NCBI RefSeq assembly: GCF_900102905.1
Contig: NZ_FNFV01000004.1
Coordinates: 1-64,000 of the forward strand
Origin: Meinhardsimonia xiamenensis
GTDB lineage: Bacteria > Pseudomonadota > Alphaproteobacteria > Rhodobacterales > Rhodobacteraceae
Direction of reading: 5' to 3'
DNA length: 64,000 nt
The notes below the pieces were generated by a model. It did no database searches, was not told where the DNA came from, and worked only from the letters and a program-made list of their open reading frames with translations. Position numbers and translations under genes: made by a program. Below, one piece after another: positions 37,791-48,519 of the stretch. Position 1 is the first letter of the stretch. Each line of letters starts with the position of its first letter.

Positions 37791-38596
37791 CCCGCGGCGC
37801 GGAAGCTCAGCTCCCGTGAGCGGCCGATGATGATGTGGTCGTGGACCACAAGCCCGAGGGCCTCGGCCGCCGCCTCGATCTGGCGGGTCATGGAGATGTC
37901 AGCCTCCGAGGGCGAGGGGTCACCCGAGGGGTGGTTGTGCACGAGGATGAGCGCCGAGGCGTTGAGTTCGAGCGCGCGCCTGACGATCTCGCGCGGATAG
38001 ACAGGCACGTGGTCAACGGTGCCCTGAGCCTGTGCCTCGTCGGCGATCAGCGCGTTCTTGCGGTCGAGGTAGAAGACGCGGAACTGCTCGGTCTCGCGGT
38101 GCGCCATGGCCGTGTGGCAGTAGTCAAGGAGCGCATCCCACCCCGAGATGACCGGACGGCCTAGCACGCGCGCCCGTGCCATGCGTCGCGCCACCGCCTC
38201 CATCAGCTTGAGCTCGCGGATCACCGCGGGCCCCGCCCCGGCGACTCTTGCCAGCCGGGGCGGGGAGGCGCTGATCACGCCCGCCAGATCGCCGAAGGCC
38301 TTCATGAGCGCCCAGGCGAGCGGCTTGACGTCGCCGCGCGGCATGGCACGGAAGAGGATCATTTCGAGAAGCTCGTAGTCGGCAAGCGCCGCCGGGCCGC
38401 CCTCGTCGAAGCGCGCGCGCAGCCGATCGCGGTGACCCCGGACGTAGGGGAGTTCGCCCGCAGGCGACGGCGGAGCGATCGCGCCGGCCGAGGTGTCGCT
38501 CAAGCCCCCGTTCAGATCGTGGGCTGCTGCGGCCTCCGCCTCGAACAGCGGCAGCGACGGGGCGGGGGCGGTCCGTTTTCGGGCGCGGGCGCTCAT
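37781..38596 (-). CDS. radC: RadC family JAB-domain protein
   Basis: This 271-residue protein has an N-terminal helix-hairpin-helix region (residues about 55-130, LARVAGAGPAVIRELKLMEA) and a JAMM metalloprotease-like domain with the full zinc motif HNHPSGDPSPSEADI (residues about 215-229). The name RadC (DNA repair) is historical; the in vivo role of this family is not settled. The first 50 residues are low-complexity. It is convergent with the preceding gene. Confidence 0.92.
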   Translation of the reverse strand: MSARARKRTAPAPSLPLFEAEAAAAHDLNGGLSDTSAGAIAPPSPAGELPYVRGHRDRLRARFDEGGPAALADYELLEMILFRAMPRGDVKPLAWALMKAFGDLAGVISASPPRLARVAGAGPAVIRELKLMEAVARRMARARVLGRPVISGWDALLDYCHTAMAHRETEQFRVFYLDRKNALIADEAQAQGTVDHVPVYPREIVRRALELNASALILVHNHPSGDPSPSEADISMTRQIEAAAEALGLVVHDHIIIGRSRELSFRAAGYL

Positions 38597-38643
38597 GGGC
38601 CCGAGCCTGCAGGAATGGGGGTGAATGCCGGGTTAACGGCGGC

Positions 38644-39795
38644 TCAGCCCTTCATGCTCTCCCAGAACTGCTTGACCTTGGTGAAGAAGCTTGCGCTTTC
38701 GGGGCTGTTGTCCTGACTTTCGCTCTCGCGCTCGAATTCACGCAAAAGCTCCTTCTGGCGCGGGGTCAGGTTTACGGGCGTTTCCACCGCCAGTTCGATG
38801 AACATGTCTCCCACCGCCCCGCCGCGGAGCGCCGGCATGCCCTTGCCGCGCAGGCGCATCTGCCGGCCAGACTGGCTGCCGGCCGGAATCTTCACCCGCG
38901 AACGGCCACCATCGATGGTGGGCACCTCGATGTCGCCGCCGAGGGCGGCGGTGGTCATCTTCACCGGCACGCGACAGAAGAGGTTGATGCCGTCGCGCTC
39001 GAAAAGCGGATGGCGGGCGACATCAAGGAAGATGTAGAGATCGCCCGGCGGTCCGCCCCTGAGCCCGGCCTCGCCTTCGCCCGAAAGCCGGATGCGGGTC
39101 CCCGATTCCACGCCGGCGGGTATGTTCACGCTGAGCGCGCGCTCCTTTTCCACCCGGCCGGCGCCACCGCACTCCCGGCAGGGGTCGTTGACGATCTGCC
39201 CGAGCCCGGCGCAGGTCGGGCAGGTCCGCTCGACGGTGAAGAAGCCCTGCTGGGCGCGCACACGCCCCATGCCCGAACAGGTCGGGCAGTGCTGGGGCTC
39301 GGCGCCGCTGGCCGCGCCGGTCCCCTGACAGGCCGTGCAGGTGACGGCGCTGCGCACCTTGATCGTCTTCTGCAGGCCCGAATAGGCTTCCTCGAGGGTG
39401 ATGGTCAGATTGTGGCGCAGGTCCGAGCCCCGGCTTGCGCGCTGGCGGCCGCCACCGCGGCTGCCCATGAAATCCCCGAAAAGATCATCGAAGACGTCCG
39501 AGAAGGCGGAGGCGAAATCGGCATGCCCGAAGCCACCGCCACCGCGCGACCCGCCACCTCCCATGCCGCCCTCGAAGGCGGCGTGACCAAAGCGGTCATA
39601 GGCGGCGCGCTTCTGCGGATCCTTCAGCGCCTCATAGGCCTCGTTGACTTCCTTGAACTGCGCCTCCGCCTCGGGATTGTTGCCGTTGCGGTCAGGGTGC
39701 AGTTCCTTGGCCTTGCGGCGATAGGCCTTCTTGATTTCCTCCGCGCTCGCCGTGCGCGAAATGCCGAGGATCTCGTAGTAGTCGCGCTTTGCCAT
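38644..39795 (-). CDS. dnaJ: Chaperone DnaJ
   Basis: This 383-residue Hsp40 co-chaperone delivers substrates to DnaK and stimulates its ATPase. The J domain carries HPD in [10 protein letters not shown] (residues about 33-35). A Gly/Phe/Arg-rich linker (residues 75-115) is followed by four CxxCxGxG zinc repeats: [24 protein letters not shown] and CRECGGAG. The C-terminal substrate domain follows. It lies 85 bases downstream of dnaK, in the same direction. Confidence 0.98.
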   Translation of the reverse strand: MAKRDYYEILGISRTASAEEIKKAYRRKAKELHPDRNGNNPEAEAQFKEVNEAYEALKDPQKRAAYDRFGHAAFEGGMGGGGSRGGGGFGHADFASAFSDVFDDLFGDFMGSRGGGRQRASRGSDLRHNLTITLEEAYSGLQKTIKVRSAVTCTACQGTGAASGAEPQHCPTCSGMGRVRAQQGFFTVERTCPTCAGLGQIVNDPCRECGGAGRVEKERALSVNIPAGVESGTRIRLSGEGEAGLRGGPPGDLYIFLDVARHPLFERDGINLFCRVPVKMTTAALGGDIEVPTIDGGRSRVKIPAGSQSGRQMRLRGKGMPALRGGAVGDMFIELAVETPVNLTPRQKELLREFERESESQDNSPESASFFTKVKQFWESMKG

Positions 39796-39826
39796 CGTCA
39801 GATCATTCCCCTCGGGAAAGCGAGGA

Positions 39827-39849
39827 CCGGCCCGTGATGTACAGGCCGG
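39827..39849. other. Hairpin between dnaK and dnaJ
   Basis: CCGGCC (39827-39832) and GGCCGG (39844-39849) can pair around an 11-base loop in the 85-base dnaK-dnaJ gap. With no T-run it more likely trims or stabilises the upstream message than ends transcription, which would lower dnaJ output relative to dnaK. Confidence 0.35.
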
Positions 39850-39880
39850 CCCCGGTGCTCAGGCGTCCTGGTCAAGCCGC

Positions 39881-41797
<1,917 letters not shown>

Positions 41798-41910
41798 GTT
41801 CCGTCTATCCTTTCTTTTCGGCGATGTCGTGGAGGCGCGGCCCTCAGAGGCACCGCCCTCCGATCCCTTGGATTTGGCCGGCTGGCCCTCCCGGCCCCGG
41901 CTTCCCGGCG

Positions 41911-41942
41911 TATATAAGAAGCGGGTTCTGACCCTGCAACCG
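41911..41942 (-). promoter_or_regulatory. Possible heat-shock (RpoH-type) promoter of dnaK
   Basis: On the minus strand GGTTGCAGG and CTTATATAC lie about 15 bases apart in an otherwise GC-rich region. This roughly resembles alphaproteobacterial sigma-32 promoters (TTG-rich -35 and a C-TATAT -10). It lies about 115 bases before the dnaK start codon. Confidence 0.45.
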
Positions 41943-42029
41943 TGCCCCATGGACGAAAAGTGCAAAAAAACCGCGGCAGTTTCGGGCTCGGCCAGCGGGG
42001 CCGCTCGGGGCCGCGCCGCACCTTCGCTG

Positions 42030-42623
42030 ATGCTGCGCGGCGTTGCCGTATTTCGTGAGTTTCTGCCTCTGGACGACCAGGGCGCCATGCTTGACGAGAT
42101 ACGCGCGGTCATCGCCGCCGCGCCGCTCTTCCGGCCGGTCACACGCTGGGGGCGGCCAATGTCGACCAGGATGACCTCGGCAGGGCGCTGGGGCTGGTTC
42201 TCCGATCGGCGCGGCTACCGGTATGTCGGAACCCACCCCGAGACAGGCGAGCCGTTTCCGCCGATCCCGCCGAGCGTGCTCGCGGTGTGGGAGCAGGTCA
42301 CGGGGCTTGCGCGGCAGCCCGATTGCTGCCTTGTGAACTTCTATGACGCGAGGGCCCGGATGGGGCTGCACCAGGATCGTGACGAGGCCGATTTCACCTA
42401 TCCGGTGGTGTCGATTTCGCTGGGCGATTCCGCGCTCTTCCGGGTCGGCAACATCGAGCGTGGCGGGTCGACGGAATCGCTGTGGCTGCATTCCGGCGAT
42501 GTGCTGGTGATGGGCGGTCCGGCGCGGCTCGTGCATCACGGCATCGACCGCATCCGCCCAAGCTCATCGACGCTGATCGAGGGCGGTGGGCGGATCAATC
42601 TGACGCTCAGGGTCGTGAAGTGA
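42030..42623 (+). CDS. alkB: AlkB-like 2-oxoglutarate/Fe(II) dioxygenase
   Basis: This 197-residue enzyme removes methyl groups from alkylated bases (1-methyladenine, 3-methylcytosine) by oxidation. Iron ligands are His and Asp in [11 protein letters not shown] (residues about 115-117) and His in [10 protein letters not shown]; the 2-oxoglutarate arginines are in [12 protein letters not shown]. The nucleotide-recognition lid [17 protein letters not shown] is intact. I chose the ATG at 42030 because the family similarity starts there ([13 protein letters not shown]); an ATG at 41949 would add 27 atypical residues. It is divergent from dnaK. Confidence 0.92.
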   Translation: MLRGVAVFREFLPLDDQGAMLDEIRAVIAAAPLFRPVTRWGRPMSTRMTSAGRWGWFSDRRGYRYVGTHPETGEPFPPIPPSVLAVWEQVTGLARQPDCCLVNFYDARARMGLHQDRDEADFTYPVVSISLGDSALFRVGNIERGGSTESLWLHSGDVLVMGGPARLVHHGIDRIRPSSSTLIEGGGRINLTLRVVK

Positions 42624-42633
42624 GCGCCACCCG

Positions 42634-43461
42634 TCACTTGCCCGCGAGCCAGCTCGCGGACGCCGCGCGCCGGGTATAGAACTCGCCCAACAGCCCGATC
42701 ATCACGAGGGCGAGCGAGAAGAAGACCGGATAGGCGATCGAGGTGTAGTGCGGCGTGTAGTTGATGAAGGTGAAGCCCCGCGCTTGATCGATGCAGTGAA
42801 ACAGCGGATTCCAGGAGAACAGCACCACCTTCGAGTGCGGCAGGGCATTGGCCACGAACATCTTTCCCGAGGCGATCATGTTGAGCCGCCGGTAGATTTG
42901 CGAGACGATGTTGGTGAAGCGCGGCATCCAGGGCTTCAGCGCCAGAAAGATCAGGCCCACCGCGACGCCCGAGAACCAGCCCAGCACGACCATGCCGAGC
43001 GCATAGACGGGCTGCTCGATGGTGATGGGGTTGAAACCCACGTGATAGACGAAGAGCACCACCATCATGCCCAGAAGCTGGATATAGAGCGAGGCGAGCG
43101 CGGCCGAGGTGATCGAGACGGCGGTGGTCATCGGCGCATGCAGCATCATCGGCGAGGTCGGCCCCTCGGCCCCCATGACCGCCCCGACCGCCTGGTTGTG
43201 GGTGATGAAGATGAAGATGCCGCTCATGAGAAAGAGGACGAAGTCGCCCCTTATGGCATTGCCGCGCATGCCGAGCAGCGCGAACATCAGATAGAAGACC
43301 GCGACGAGGATGAGCGACTGCAGTATCGCGTAGAAAAGCCCAAGTATGGCGTTGCCGTGGCTCTTGCGCACATTGCGCACCGTGGCGTGATAGATGACCT
43401 CCAGCGTGCGGATGATCGCACCGAAGGTCGTCGTCGGCGTTGCCGCTCTGGTCTGGAACAT
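42634..43461 (-). CDS. ABC-2 type permease for polysaccharide export (KpsM-like)
   Basis: This 275-residue membrane protein has six predicted helices. It resembles the permease half of ABC exporters for capsule or exopolysaccharide (SHGNAILGLFYAILQSLILV, then GEFYTRRAASASW at the end). The segment SGKMFVANALPHSK and the closing YPVFFSLALVMIGLLGEFYT are typical of the Rhodobacteraceae sugar-export group. No ATP-binding partner is encoded within the window. It points away from the glycan genes that start 176 bases upstream. Confidence 0.88.
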   Translation of the reverse strand: MFQTRAATPTTTFGAIIRTLEVIYHATVRNVRKSHGNAILGLFYAILQSLILVAVFYLMFALLGMRGNAIRGDFVLFLMSGIFIFITHNQAVGAVMGAEGPTSPMMLHAPMTTAVSITSAALASLYIQLLGMMVVLFVYHVGFNPITIEQPVYALGMVVLGWFSGVAVGLIFLALKPWMPRFTNIVSQIYRRLNMIASGKMFVANALPHSKVVLFSWNPLFHCIDQARGFTFINYTPHYTSIAYPVFFSLALVMIGLLGEFYTRRAASASWLAGK

Positions 43462-43559
43462 CGCCGCTTTTCCCGCCTTTCCGCTCCTTGGCCGCCGTCC
43501 GGCGGCTTTCCATGCCGCCGATTGTCGGTGATTTTCCGTCTCGGAGGCTTTACGTCATG

Positions 43560-43578
43560 ATATGGCCCGAAATATGGC
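43560..43578. promoter_or_regulatory. Direct repeat ATATGGC between the permease gene and cysQ
   Basis: ATATGGC occurs at 43560-43566 and again at 43572-43578, starting 12 bases apart (about one helical turn), in the 175-base divergent control region. It is more AT-rich than the surroundings. It could be an operator or overlap a promoter; nothing further is visible. Confidence 0.3.
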
Positions 43579-43636
43579 ATTCTGAAACATGATCAAACGG
43601 ACGGTCGGCCAGGGCCGCCCACGAGAGGAGAGCAGT

Positions 43637-44437
43637 GTGGACAAGAAGGAACTGGTGGCGGTCATGCGCCGGCTGGCGATCGAGGCGGGCGCGGCCATCA
43701 TGGAGATTTATGGCGGCGAGGATCTCGAAGTGCGGGCCAAAGGCGACGAGAGCCCGGTCACTGCCGCCGACGAGGCTGCCGACGAGCTGATCGCGCGGGG
43801 GCTTCGCGAGGCGTTCCCTGACCTGCCGCTGGTGACGGAGGAGCAGCCCGACTCGCACGCTCAGGAAGCGAAGACCTTTCTCATCGTCGATCCGCTCGAT
43901 GGCACGAAGGAATTCGTCAAGCGCCGCGGCGAGTTCACCGTCAACATCGCCTATGTCGAGAACGGCATGCCACGGCACGGTGTGGTCTACGCCCCGGCCA
44001 AGGGGCGTCTCTTCTACACGCTTGCCGAAGGCGGAGCGGTGGAGGAGACCGGCGCCCACGATTCCGCGCGCACCGGACAGACCCGGCCGTTGCGCGTTGC
44101 CGCGCCGGACAATTCCGCACTTCGGGTGGTCGCATCGAAGTCGCACCGCGACGCCGCGACCGATGCCTACATCGCGCGCTACCGCGTCGCCGAGCTGAAG
44201 AGCGCGGGCTCCTCCCTCAAGTTCTGTCTGGTCGCCAGCGGCGAGGCTGACCTCTACCCGCGTCTCGGACGAACCATGGAATGGGACACCGCGGCCGGTC
44301 ATGCCGTGCTCGCGGCCGCCGGCGGGAGGGTGGTGCGCTTCGACGATCTCAGCCCCCTGACCTACGGCAAGCCGGGCTTCGAGAACCCGTTCTTCATAGC
44401 CTACGCGCCGGGGGTGGAGCTGATCGCGGGCACATGA
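43637..44437 (+). CDS. cysQ: 3'(2'),5'-bisphosphate nucleotidase, CysQ type
   Basis: This 266-residue magnesium-dependent phosphatase of the inositol monophosphatase fold removes the 3'-phosphate from PAP, the by-product of PAPS-dependent sulfation. The lithium-sensitive motifs are present: DPLDGTKEFVKRRGEF (residues about 88-103) and MEWDTAAGHAVLAAAGG (about 214-230), with the acidic VTEEQPDS before them. The start is GTG after GAGAGGAG. It is the first gene of a run that ends with a sulfotransferase-like gene, which supports a PAP-clearing role. It overlaps kdsB by four bases. Confidence 0.93.
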   Translation: MDKKELVAVMRRLAIEAGAAIMEIYGGEDLEVRAKGDESPVTAADEAADELIARGLREAFPDLPLVTEEQPDSHAQEAKTFLIVDPLDGTKEFVKRRGEFTVNIAYVENGMPRHGVVYAPAKGRLFYTLAEGGAVEETGAHDSARTGQTRPLRVAAPDNSALRVVASKSHRDAATDAYIARYRVAELKSAGSSLKFCLVASGEADLYPRLGRTMEWDTAAGHAVLAAAGGRVVRFDDLSPLTYGKPGFENPFFIAYAPGVELIAGT

Positions 44438-45255
44438 GCGTTCTTCTCGTCATTCCCGCGCGCCATGCCTCCACGCGCTATCCGGGCAAGCCGCTTGCGC
44501 GGCTGACGGGGCCGGACGGGGTAACACGAACGCTTCTTGAACTCACATGGGCCGCCGCGCAGGCCGTCCCCGGTGTGGCGCGCGCCGTTGTCGCCACCGA
44601 TGACGAGCGCATTGCCGCCGAGGCACGGCGCATCGGTGCCGAGGCCGTGATGACCTCCCCCGACTGCCGCAACGGCACCGAGCGTGTGGCCGAGGCCGTC
44701 GAGCGGCTCGGGGGCGGTTACGAGCTTGTCGTCAACCTGCAGGGTGACGCCCCGTTGACCCCGCCCTGGTTCGTGACGGCGGTGATTGAAGCACTGGCGG
44801 CAGACCCGCAAGCGGAGATGGCCACGCCGGTACTGCGTTGCGACGGGCGGGCGCTGCGTCACATGCTGGAGGATCGCGCCGCCGGCCGGCCGGGGGCGAC
44901 CACCGCCGTCTTCGATGCCGCGGGCCGGGCGCTCTACTTCTCCAAGGAGGTGATCCCTCACGCCTCGCATATCTACGCCGACGACGAGGTGACGCCGGTT
45001 TATCATCACGTGGGGCTTTACGCTTTCCGACCCGATGCGCTCGAGGCATATCGCCGCTGGCCCGTGGGGCGGCTCGAGGCGCTGGAGGGGCTTGAACAGC
45101 TGCGGTTTCTCGAAAACGGGGCGAGGGTTCTCTGTGTCGAGGTCGAGGCACGCGGGCGGCGCTTCTGGGAGCTCAACAATCCCGAGGATGTCGCCCGCAT
45201 CGAGGCGATCCTCGCAGCAGAGGCCGCCGCGCGGCCGGCGCCGGCGGGGCCATGA
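44434..45255 (+). CDS. kdsB: 3-deoxy-manno-octulosonate cytidylyltransferase-like protein
   Basis: This 273-residue nucleotidyltransferase activates Kdo (or a related acid sugar) with CTP. Conserved segments are VLLVIPARHASTRYPGKPLA, ATDDERIAAEARRIGAEAVM, SPDCRNGTERVAEAV and VVNLQGDAPLTPPWFV. Canonical KdsB has QGDEPL where this one reads QGDAPL, and the C-terminal NNPEDVARIE differs from the usual DTPEDLE. It may therefore be a paralogue dedicated to the surface glycan rather than lipid A core. It overlaps cysQ (ATGA) and the next glycosyltransferase. Confidence 0.85.
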   Translation: MSVLLVIPARHASTRYPGKPLARLTGPDGVTRTLLELTWAAAQAVPGVARAVVATDDERIAAEARRIGAEAVMTSPDCRNGTERVAEAVERLGGGYELVVNLQGDAPLTPPWFVTAVIEALAADPQAEMATPVLRCDGRALRHMLEDRAAGRPGATTAVFDAAGRALYFSKEVIPHASHIYADDEVTPVYHHVGLYAFRPDALEAYRRWPVGRLEALEGLEQLRFLENGARVLCVEVEARGRRFWELNNPEDVARIEAILAAEAAARPAPAGP

Positions 45256-46505
45256 CGGCCCTGCCCACGAGCGTTGTCATCGTCAGCAGGGGCAGGGGCG
45301 CAGAGCTCTCCCGCTGTCTTCTCGCCGTCTCGCAGCTCGATCACCCCGCCTTCGAGGTGATCGTGGTGGCGGACCCGGAAGGGCTCGCGGCGGTGGCGCG
45401 CTCAGGCCTTGCGGGCAGGATCAAGACGGTGCCTTTCGATGCGCCCGGCATCTCGGCTGCGCGCAATGCGGGCATTGCCGCGGCGGCGGGCGAGCTGATC
45501 GCCTTTCTCGATGACGACGCCGTGCCCGAGCCGGCCTGGCTGCGACACCTCGCGGGCGCGATCGAGACCACGGGCGCGGAGGCGGCGGCCGGCTACGTGC
45601 GCGGGCGCAACGGGATCAGCTTCCAGAGCCGGGCGGTGGCGGTGGACCCGCTCGGCCGGGATCTGCCGCTTGAGTTCGATGGAGATGCGCCGGTCGTGCC
45701 CCAGGTTCCGGCGGGGGCGGCAGTCAAGACCGTGGGCACGAACTGCGCCTTTCGTCGCGACGTGCTGCTCGCTCTTGGCGGTTTTGACCCGGCCATCACG
45801 TTCTTCATGGACGAGACCGATCTCGACTTGCGCCTTGCCGCCGCGGGCGGTCGGGTGGCGGTGGCGCCGCTGGCCGAGGTTCATCACGCCTTCGCGCCCT
45901 CGCCGCGCCGCCGCGCCGACAGGCTCCCGCTCGATCTCGCCGACATCGGCCGGTCCTCAGCCCGCGTGATGCGTCGTCACGCGCCATGGGCCGACGCCGG
46001 ACGGCGGTTTGCCGAGCTGCGGGCGGAGCAAGAGGCGCGGATCGCGCGGCATGTACAGGCCGGCAACTGCCCGCCCGAGGCCCTCGGCCGCCTTCTTGCC
46101 ACGCTCGAACGCGGCTGGGCGGAAGGCCTCCGCGCGCCGCTTGAAGGCGGCCCGTGGCTGGCGCGGGCCTCGCCGCCGGCCTTCCTGCGGTTCCGCCCCG
46201 AGCGGCCCTTCGGCGCCGATCTCGTGCTCGCAGGGTCGCTCCTGGCCGCGGGCCGCCTGCGCCGCGAAGCGGCGCGCGCCGTTCGTGAGGGGCGGCGCAC
46301 AAGCCTTTATCTTTTCGATCACACGCCCCGCCGTCATCGCCTGCGCTTCACCGCCGACGGCGTATGGGAACAGAGCGGAGGTCTTTACGGGGCGTCGGAC
46401 CGCGGCGATCCGCCGTTCCGCTTCTGGCGTTTTCGCGCCCGGGTGGAAAGGGAGTGCGCAAGAACCCGCCTGGTGCGCGCGACTGTCGTCTCGGAAGGGA
46501 AATAA
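45252..46505 (+). CDS. Glycosyltransferase family 2 protein
   Basis: This 417-residue enzyme has a GT-A domain (residues about 5-230) starting VVIVSRGRGAELSRCLLAVS, with the metal-binding acidic run LIAFLDDDAVPEPAWLRHLA (about 90-109) and the acceptor/catalytic region FFMDETDLDLRLAAAGGRV. The C-terminal half (residues 230-417) is Arg-rich and helical, without recognised motifs. Donor and acceptor are unknown. It is translationally coupled to kdsB (ATGA). Confidence 0.9.
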   Translation: MTALPTSVVIVSRGRGAELSRCLLAVSQLDHPAFEVIVVADPEGLAAVARSGLAGRIKTVPFDAPGISAARNAGIAAAAGELIAFLDDDAVPEPAWLRHLAGAIETTGAEAAAGYVRGRNGISFQSRAVAVDPLGRDLPLEFDGDAPVVPQVPAGAAVKTVGTNCAFRRDVLLALGGFDPAITFFMDETDLDLRLAAAGGRVAVAPLAEVHHAFAPSPRRRADRLPLDLADIGRSSARVMRRHAPWADAGRRFAELRAEQEARIARHVQAGNCPPEALGRLLATLERGWAEGLRAPLEGGPWLARASPPAFLRFRPERPFGADLVLAGSLLAAGRLRREAARAVREGRRTSLYLFDHTPRRHRLRFTADGVWEQSGGLYGASDRGDPPFRFWRFRARVERECARTRLVRATVVSEGK

Positions 46506-46624
46506 TGTTGCGAAAACGGCACCTATTCACGATTTTGCCATTGTTTGGTCTCACCATTGACCGCACGGGGCGTTAACAATCCGGCAACGCTTGAGGCAGC
46601 GCATTGAAGGTGAGAAAATAAAAC
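46506..46624 (+). promoter_or_regulatory. AT-rich leader upstream of galU
   Basis: This 119-base gap is the most AT-rich stretch in the glycan cluster. It contains TTGCCA (46536-46541), TTGACC and TTAACAAT and ends with GGTGAGAAAATAAAAC before the galU ATG. A promoter here is likely because galU is separated from the preceding coupled genes, but I cannot choose a single -35/-10 pair. Confidence 0.35.
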
Positions 46625-47521
46625 ATGCCACGCAAGGTCACCAAGGCGATCTTTCCCGTTGCGGGCCTCGGCACCCGCTTTCTTCCGGCGACCAAGTCGA
46701 TCCCGAAGGAAATCATGACCTTGGTTGACCGGCCGCTGATCCAGTACGCCATCGACGAGGCGCGCGCCGCCGGGATCAGGGAGTTCATCTTCGTGACCTC
46801 GCGCGGCAAGAGCGCGCTTGAGGACTATTTCGACCATGCGCCGGAGCTTGAGGCCACGCTGCGCCGGAGCGGCAAGAAGGAGCTTCTGGCGGTGCTGAAG
46901 AGCACCAACATGGACTCGGGCGCCATCGCCTACATCCGCCAGCACAAGCCGCTCGGCCTCGGCCATGCGGTCTGGTGCGCGCGGCGGCTGATCGCGCCGA
47001 ACGAGCCCTTCGCCGTCATCCTTCCCGATGACGTGATCGCGGCGGAAAAGCCCTGTCTGCGGCAGATGGTCGAAGCGTATGAGAACACGGGCGGCAGCAT
47101 GGTCGCGGCAATGGAAGTGCCGCCCGAGAAGGCCTCTGCCTACGGGGTTCTCGATGTGCGCGAGAACATGGGTGCGCTCGTCTCGGTCAAGGGAATGGTC
47201 GAGAAGCCTGCACCCGGCGACGCGCCCTCGAACCTCGCCGTGATCGGGCGCTACATTCTCTCGCCCAAGGTTCTGCAGAATCTCAGCCGTATCAAGAGTG
47301 GCGCGGGGGGCGAGATCCAGCTGACCGATGCCATTGCCCGCGAGATCGCCGAGGGGCGGGATGTGTGGGGCTTCCGATTCCGCGGGCAGCGCTTCGACTG
47401 CGGCTCGAAGGCGGGTTTTCTGCAGGCGACCGTGGCCTTCGGCATGGCGCGCGAGGATCTGAGGGACGATTTCATCGCCTATCTGCACGAGGTCATGGCG
47501 CTGCAAAAGGCTGCCCAGTAG
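46625..47521 (+). CDS. galU: UTP-glucose-1-phosphate uridylyltransferase
   Basis: This 298-residue enzyme makes UDP-glucose. The N-terminal GLGTRFLPATKSIPKEIMTL and VDRPLIQYAIDEARAAGI carry the nucleotide loop and the catalytic Arg and Lys. GLGHAVWCARRLI and MVEKPAPGDAPSNLAVIGRY are also conserved. Together with galE downstream it supplies UDP-glucose and UDP-galactose for the glycan genes on either side. Confidence 0.97.
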   Translation: MPRKVTKAIFPVAGLGTRFLPATKSIPKEIMTLVDRPLIQYAIDEARAAGIREFIFVTSRGKSALEDYFDHAPELEATLRRSGKKELLAVLKSTNMDSGAIAYIRQHKPLGLGHAVWCARRLIAPNEPFAVILPDDVIAAEKPCLRQMVEAYENTGGSMVAAMEVPPEKASAYGVLDVRENMGALVSVKGMVEKPAPGDAPSNLAVIGRYILSPKVLQNLSRIKSGAGGEIQLTDAIAREIAEGRDVWGFRFRGQRFDCGSKAGFLQATVAFGMAREDLRDDFIAYLHEVMALQKAAQ

Positions 47522-47531
47522 GGCGCGGTCG

Positions 47532-48518
47532 ATGGGTGAAGTCGTTCTGGTCACCGGCGGGGCAGGCTACATCGGGGCTCATGCCTGCAAGGCGCTTGCG
47601 GCTGCGGGGCATGTGCCCGTCACCTATGACAGCCTCGTCACGGGCTGGGAGGAGGCGGTGAAGTTCGGTCCCTTCGAGAAGGGCGACATTGCCGACCGGG
47701 CCCGGCTCGACGGGGTGTTGCGCAAGTACCGGCCGGCGGCGGTGATGCATTTCGCAGCGCTCAGCCTCGTTGGCGAGAGCATGGCCGACCCGGGTCGCTA
47801 CTGGCGCAACAACCTGTGCGGCTCGCTCACCCTGATCGAGGCGGCGGTGGCGGCGGGCTGCCGCAACTTCGTCTTTTCCTCCACATGTGCCACCTATGGC
47901 GAGCACGACAACGTGCTCCTTGACGAGAGCACACCGCAGCAGCCGATCAACGCCTATGGCGCCTCGAAGCGCGCGGTGGAGGATGTTCTCACGAATTTCG
48001 AGGCGAGCCATGGCCTCAACTCGGTGATCTTCCGCTATTTCAACGTCGCCGGCGCCGACCCCGAAGGCGAGATTGGCGAACAGCACCGCCCCGAGACGCA
48101 TCTTATCCCGGTCATGCTCGAGGCGATCGAAGGCCGGCGCCCGGCGCTGACCATTCATGGGACCGATTACGACACGCCCGACGGCACCTGCATCCGCGAC
48201 TATGTGCATGTGATGGATCTGGTGGAGGCGCATGTGGCCGGGCTCGAGTGGCTGCTGGCCGGGCGCGGCAGCCGGGTGTTCAACCTTGGCACGGGCAAGG
48301 GGTTTTCGGTGCGCGAGGTGGTGGAGGCGGCCCGGCGGGTGACGAACCTTCCCGTGCCCGTGGTCGAAGGCCCCCGCCGGCCCGGTGACTGCACGCGCCT
48401 TGTCTCGGGCAGCGCGCGCGCCGCGGCCGAGCTTGGCTGGGTGCCGCATCGCTCCACTCTCGAGACGATGATCGCCGATGCCTGGCGCTGGCACCGCGGC
48501 CCCGGCTTTGCGCGCTGA
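47532..48518 (+). CDS. galE: UDP-glucose 4-epimerase
   Basis: This 328-residue short-chain dehydrogenase-like epimerase interconverts UDP-glucose and UDP-galactose. The NAD site GGAGYIGAHACKALAAAG is at the N-terminus, the catalytic Ser region is FSSTCATYGEHDNV, and the Tyr/Lys pair is in NAYGASKRAVEDVL (residues about 146-150). The substrate segment FRYFNVAGADPEGEIGEQH is present. It lies 10 bases after galU. Confidence 0.96.
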   Translation: MGEVVLVTGGAGYIGAHACKALAAAGHVPVTYDSLVTGWEEAVKFGPFEKGDIADRARLDGVLRKYRPAAVMHFAALSLVGESMADPGRYWRNNLCGSLTLIEAAVAAGCRNFVFSSTCATYGEHDNVLLDESTPQQPINAYGASKRAVEDVLTNFEASHGLNSVIFRYFNVAGADPEGEIGEQHRPETHLIPVMLEAIEGRRPALTIHGTDYDTPDGTCIRDYVHVMDLVEAHVAGLEWLLAGRGSRVFNLGTGKGFSVREVVEAARRVTNLPVPVVEGPRRPGDCTRLVSGSARAAAELGWVPHRSTLETMIADAWRWHRGPGFAR

Positions 48519-48519
48519 G

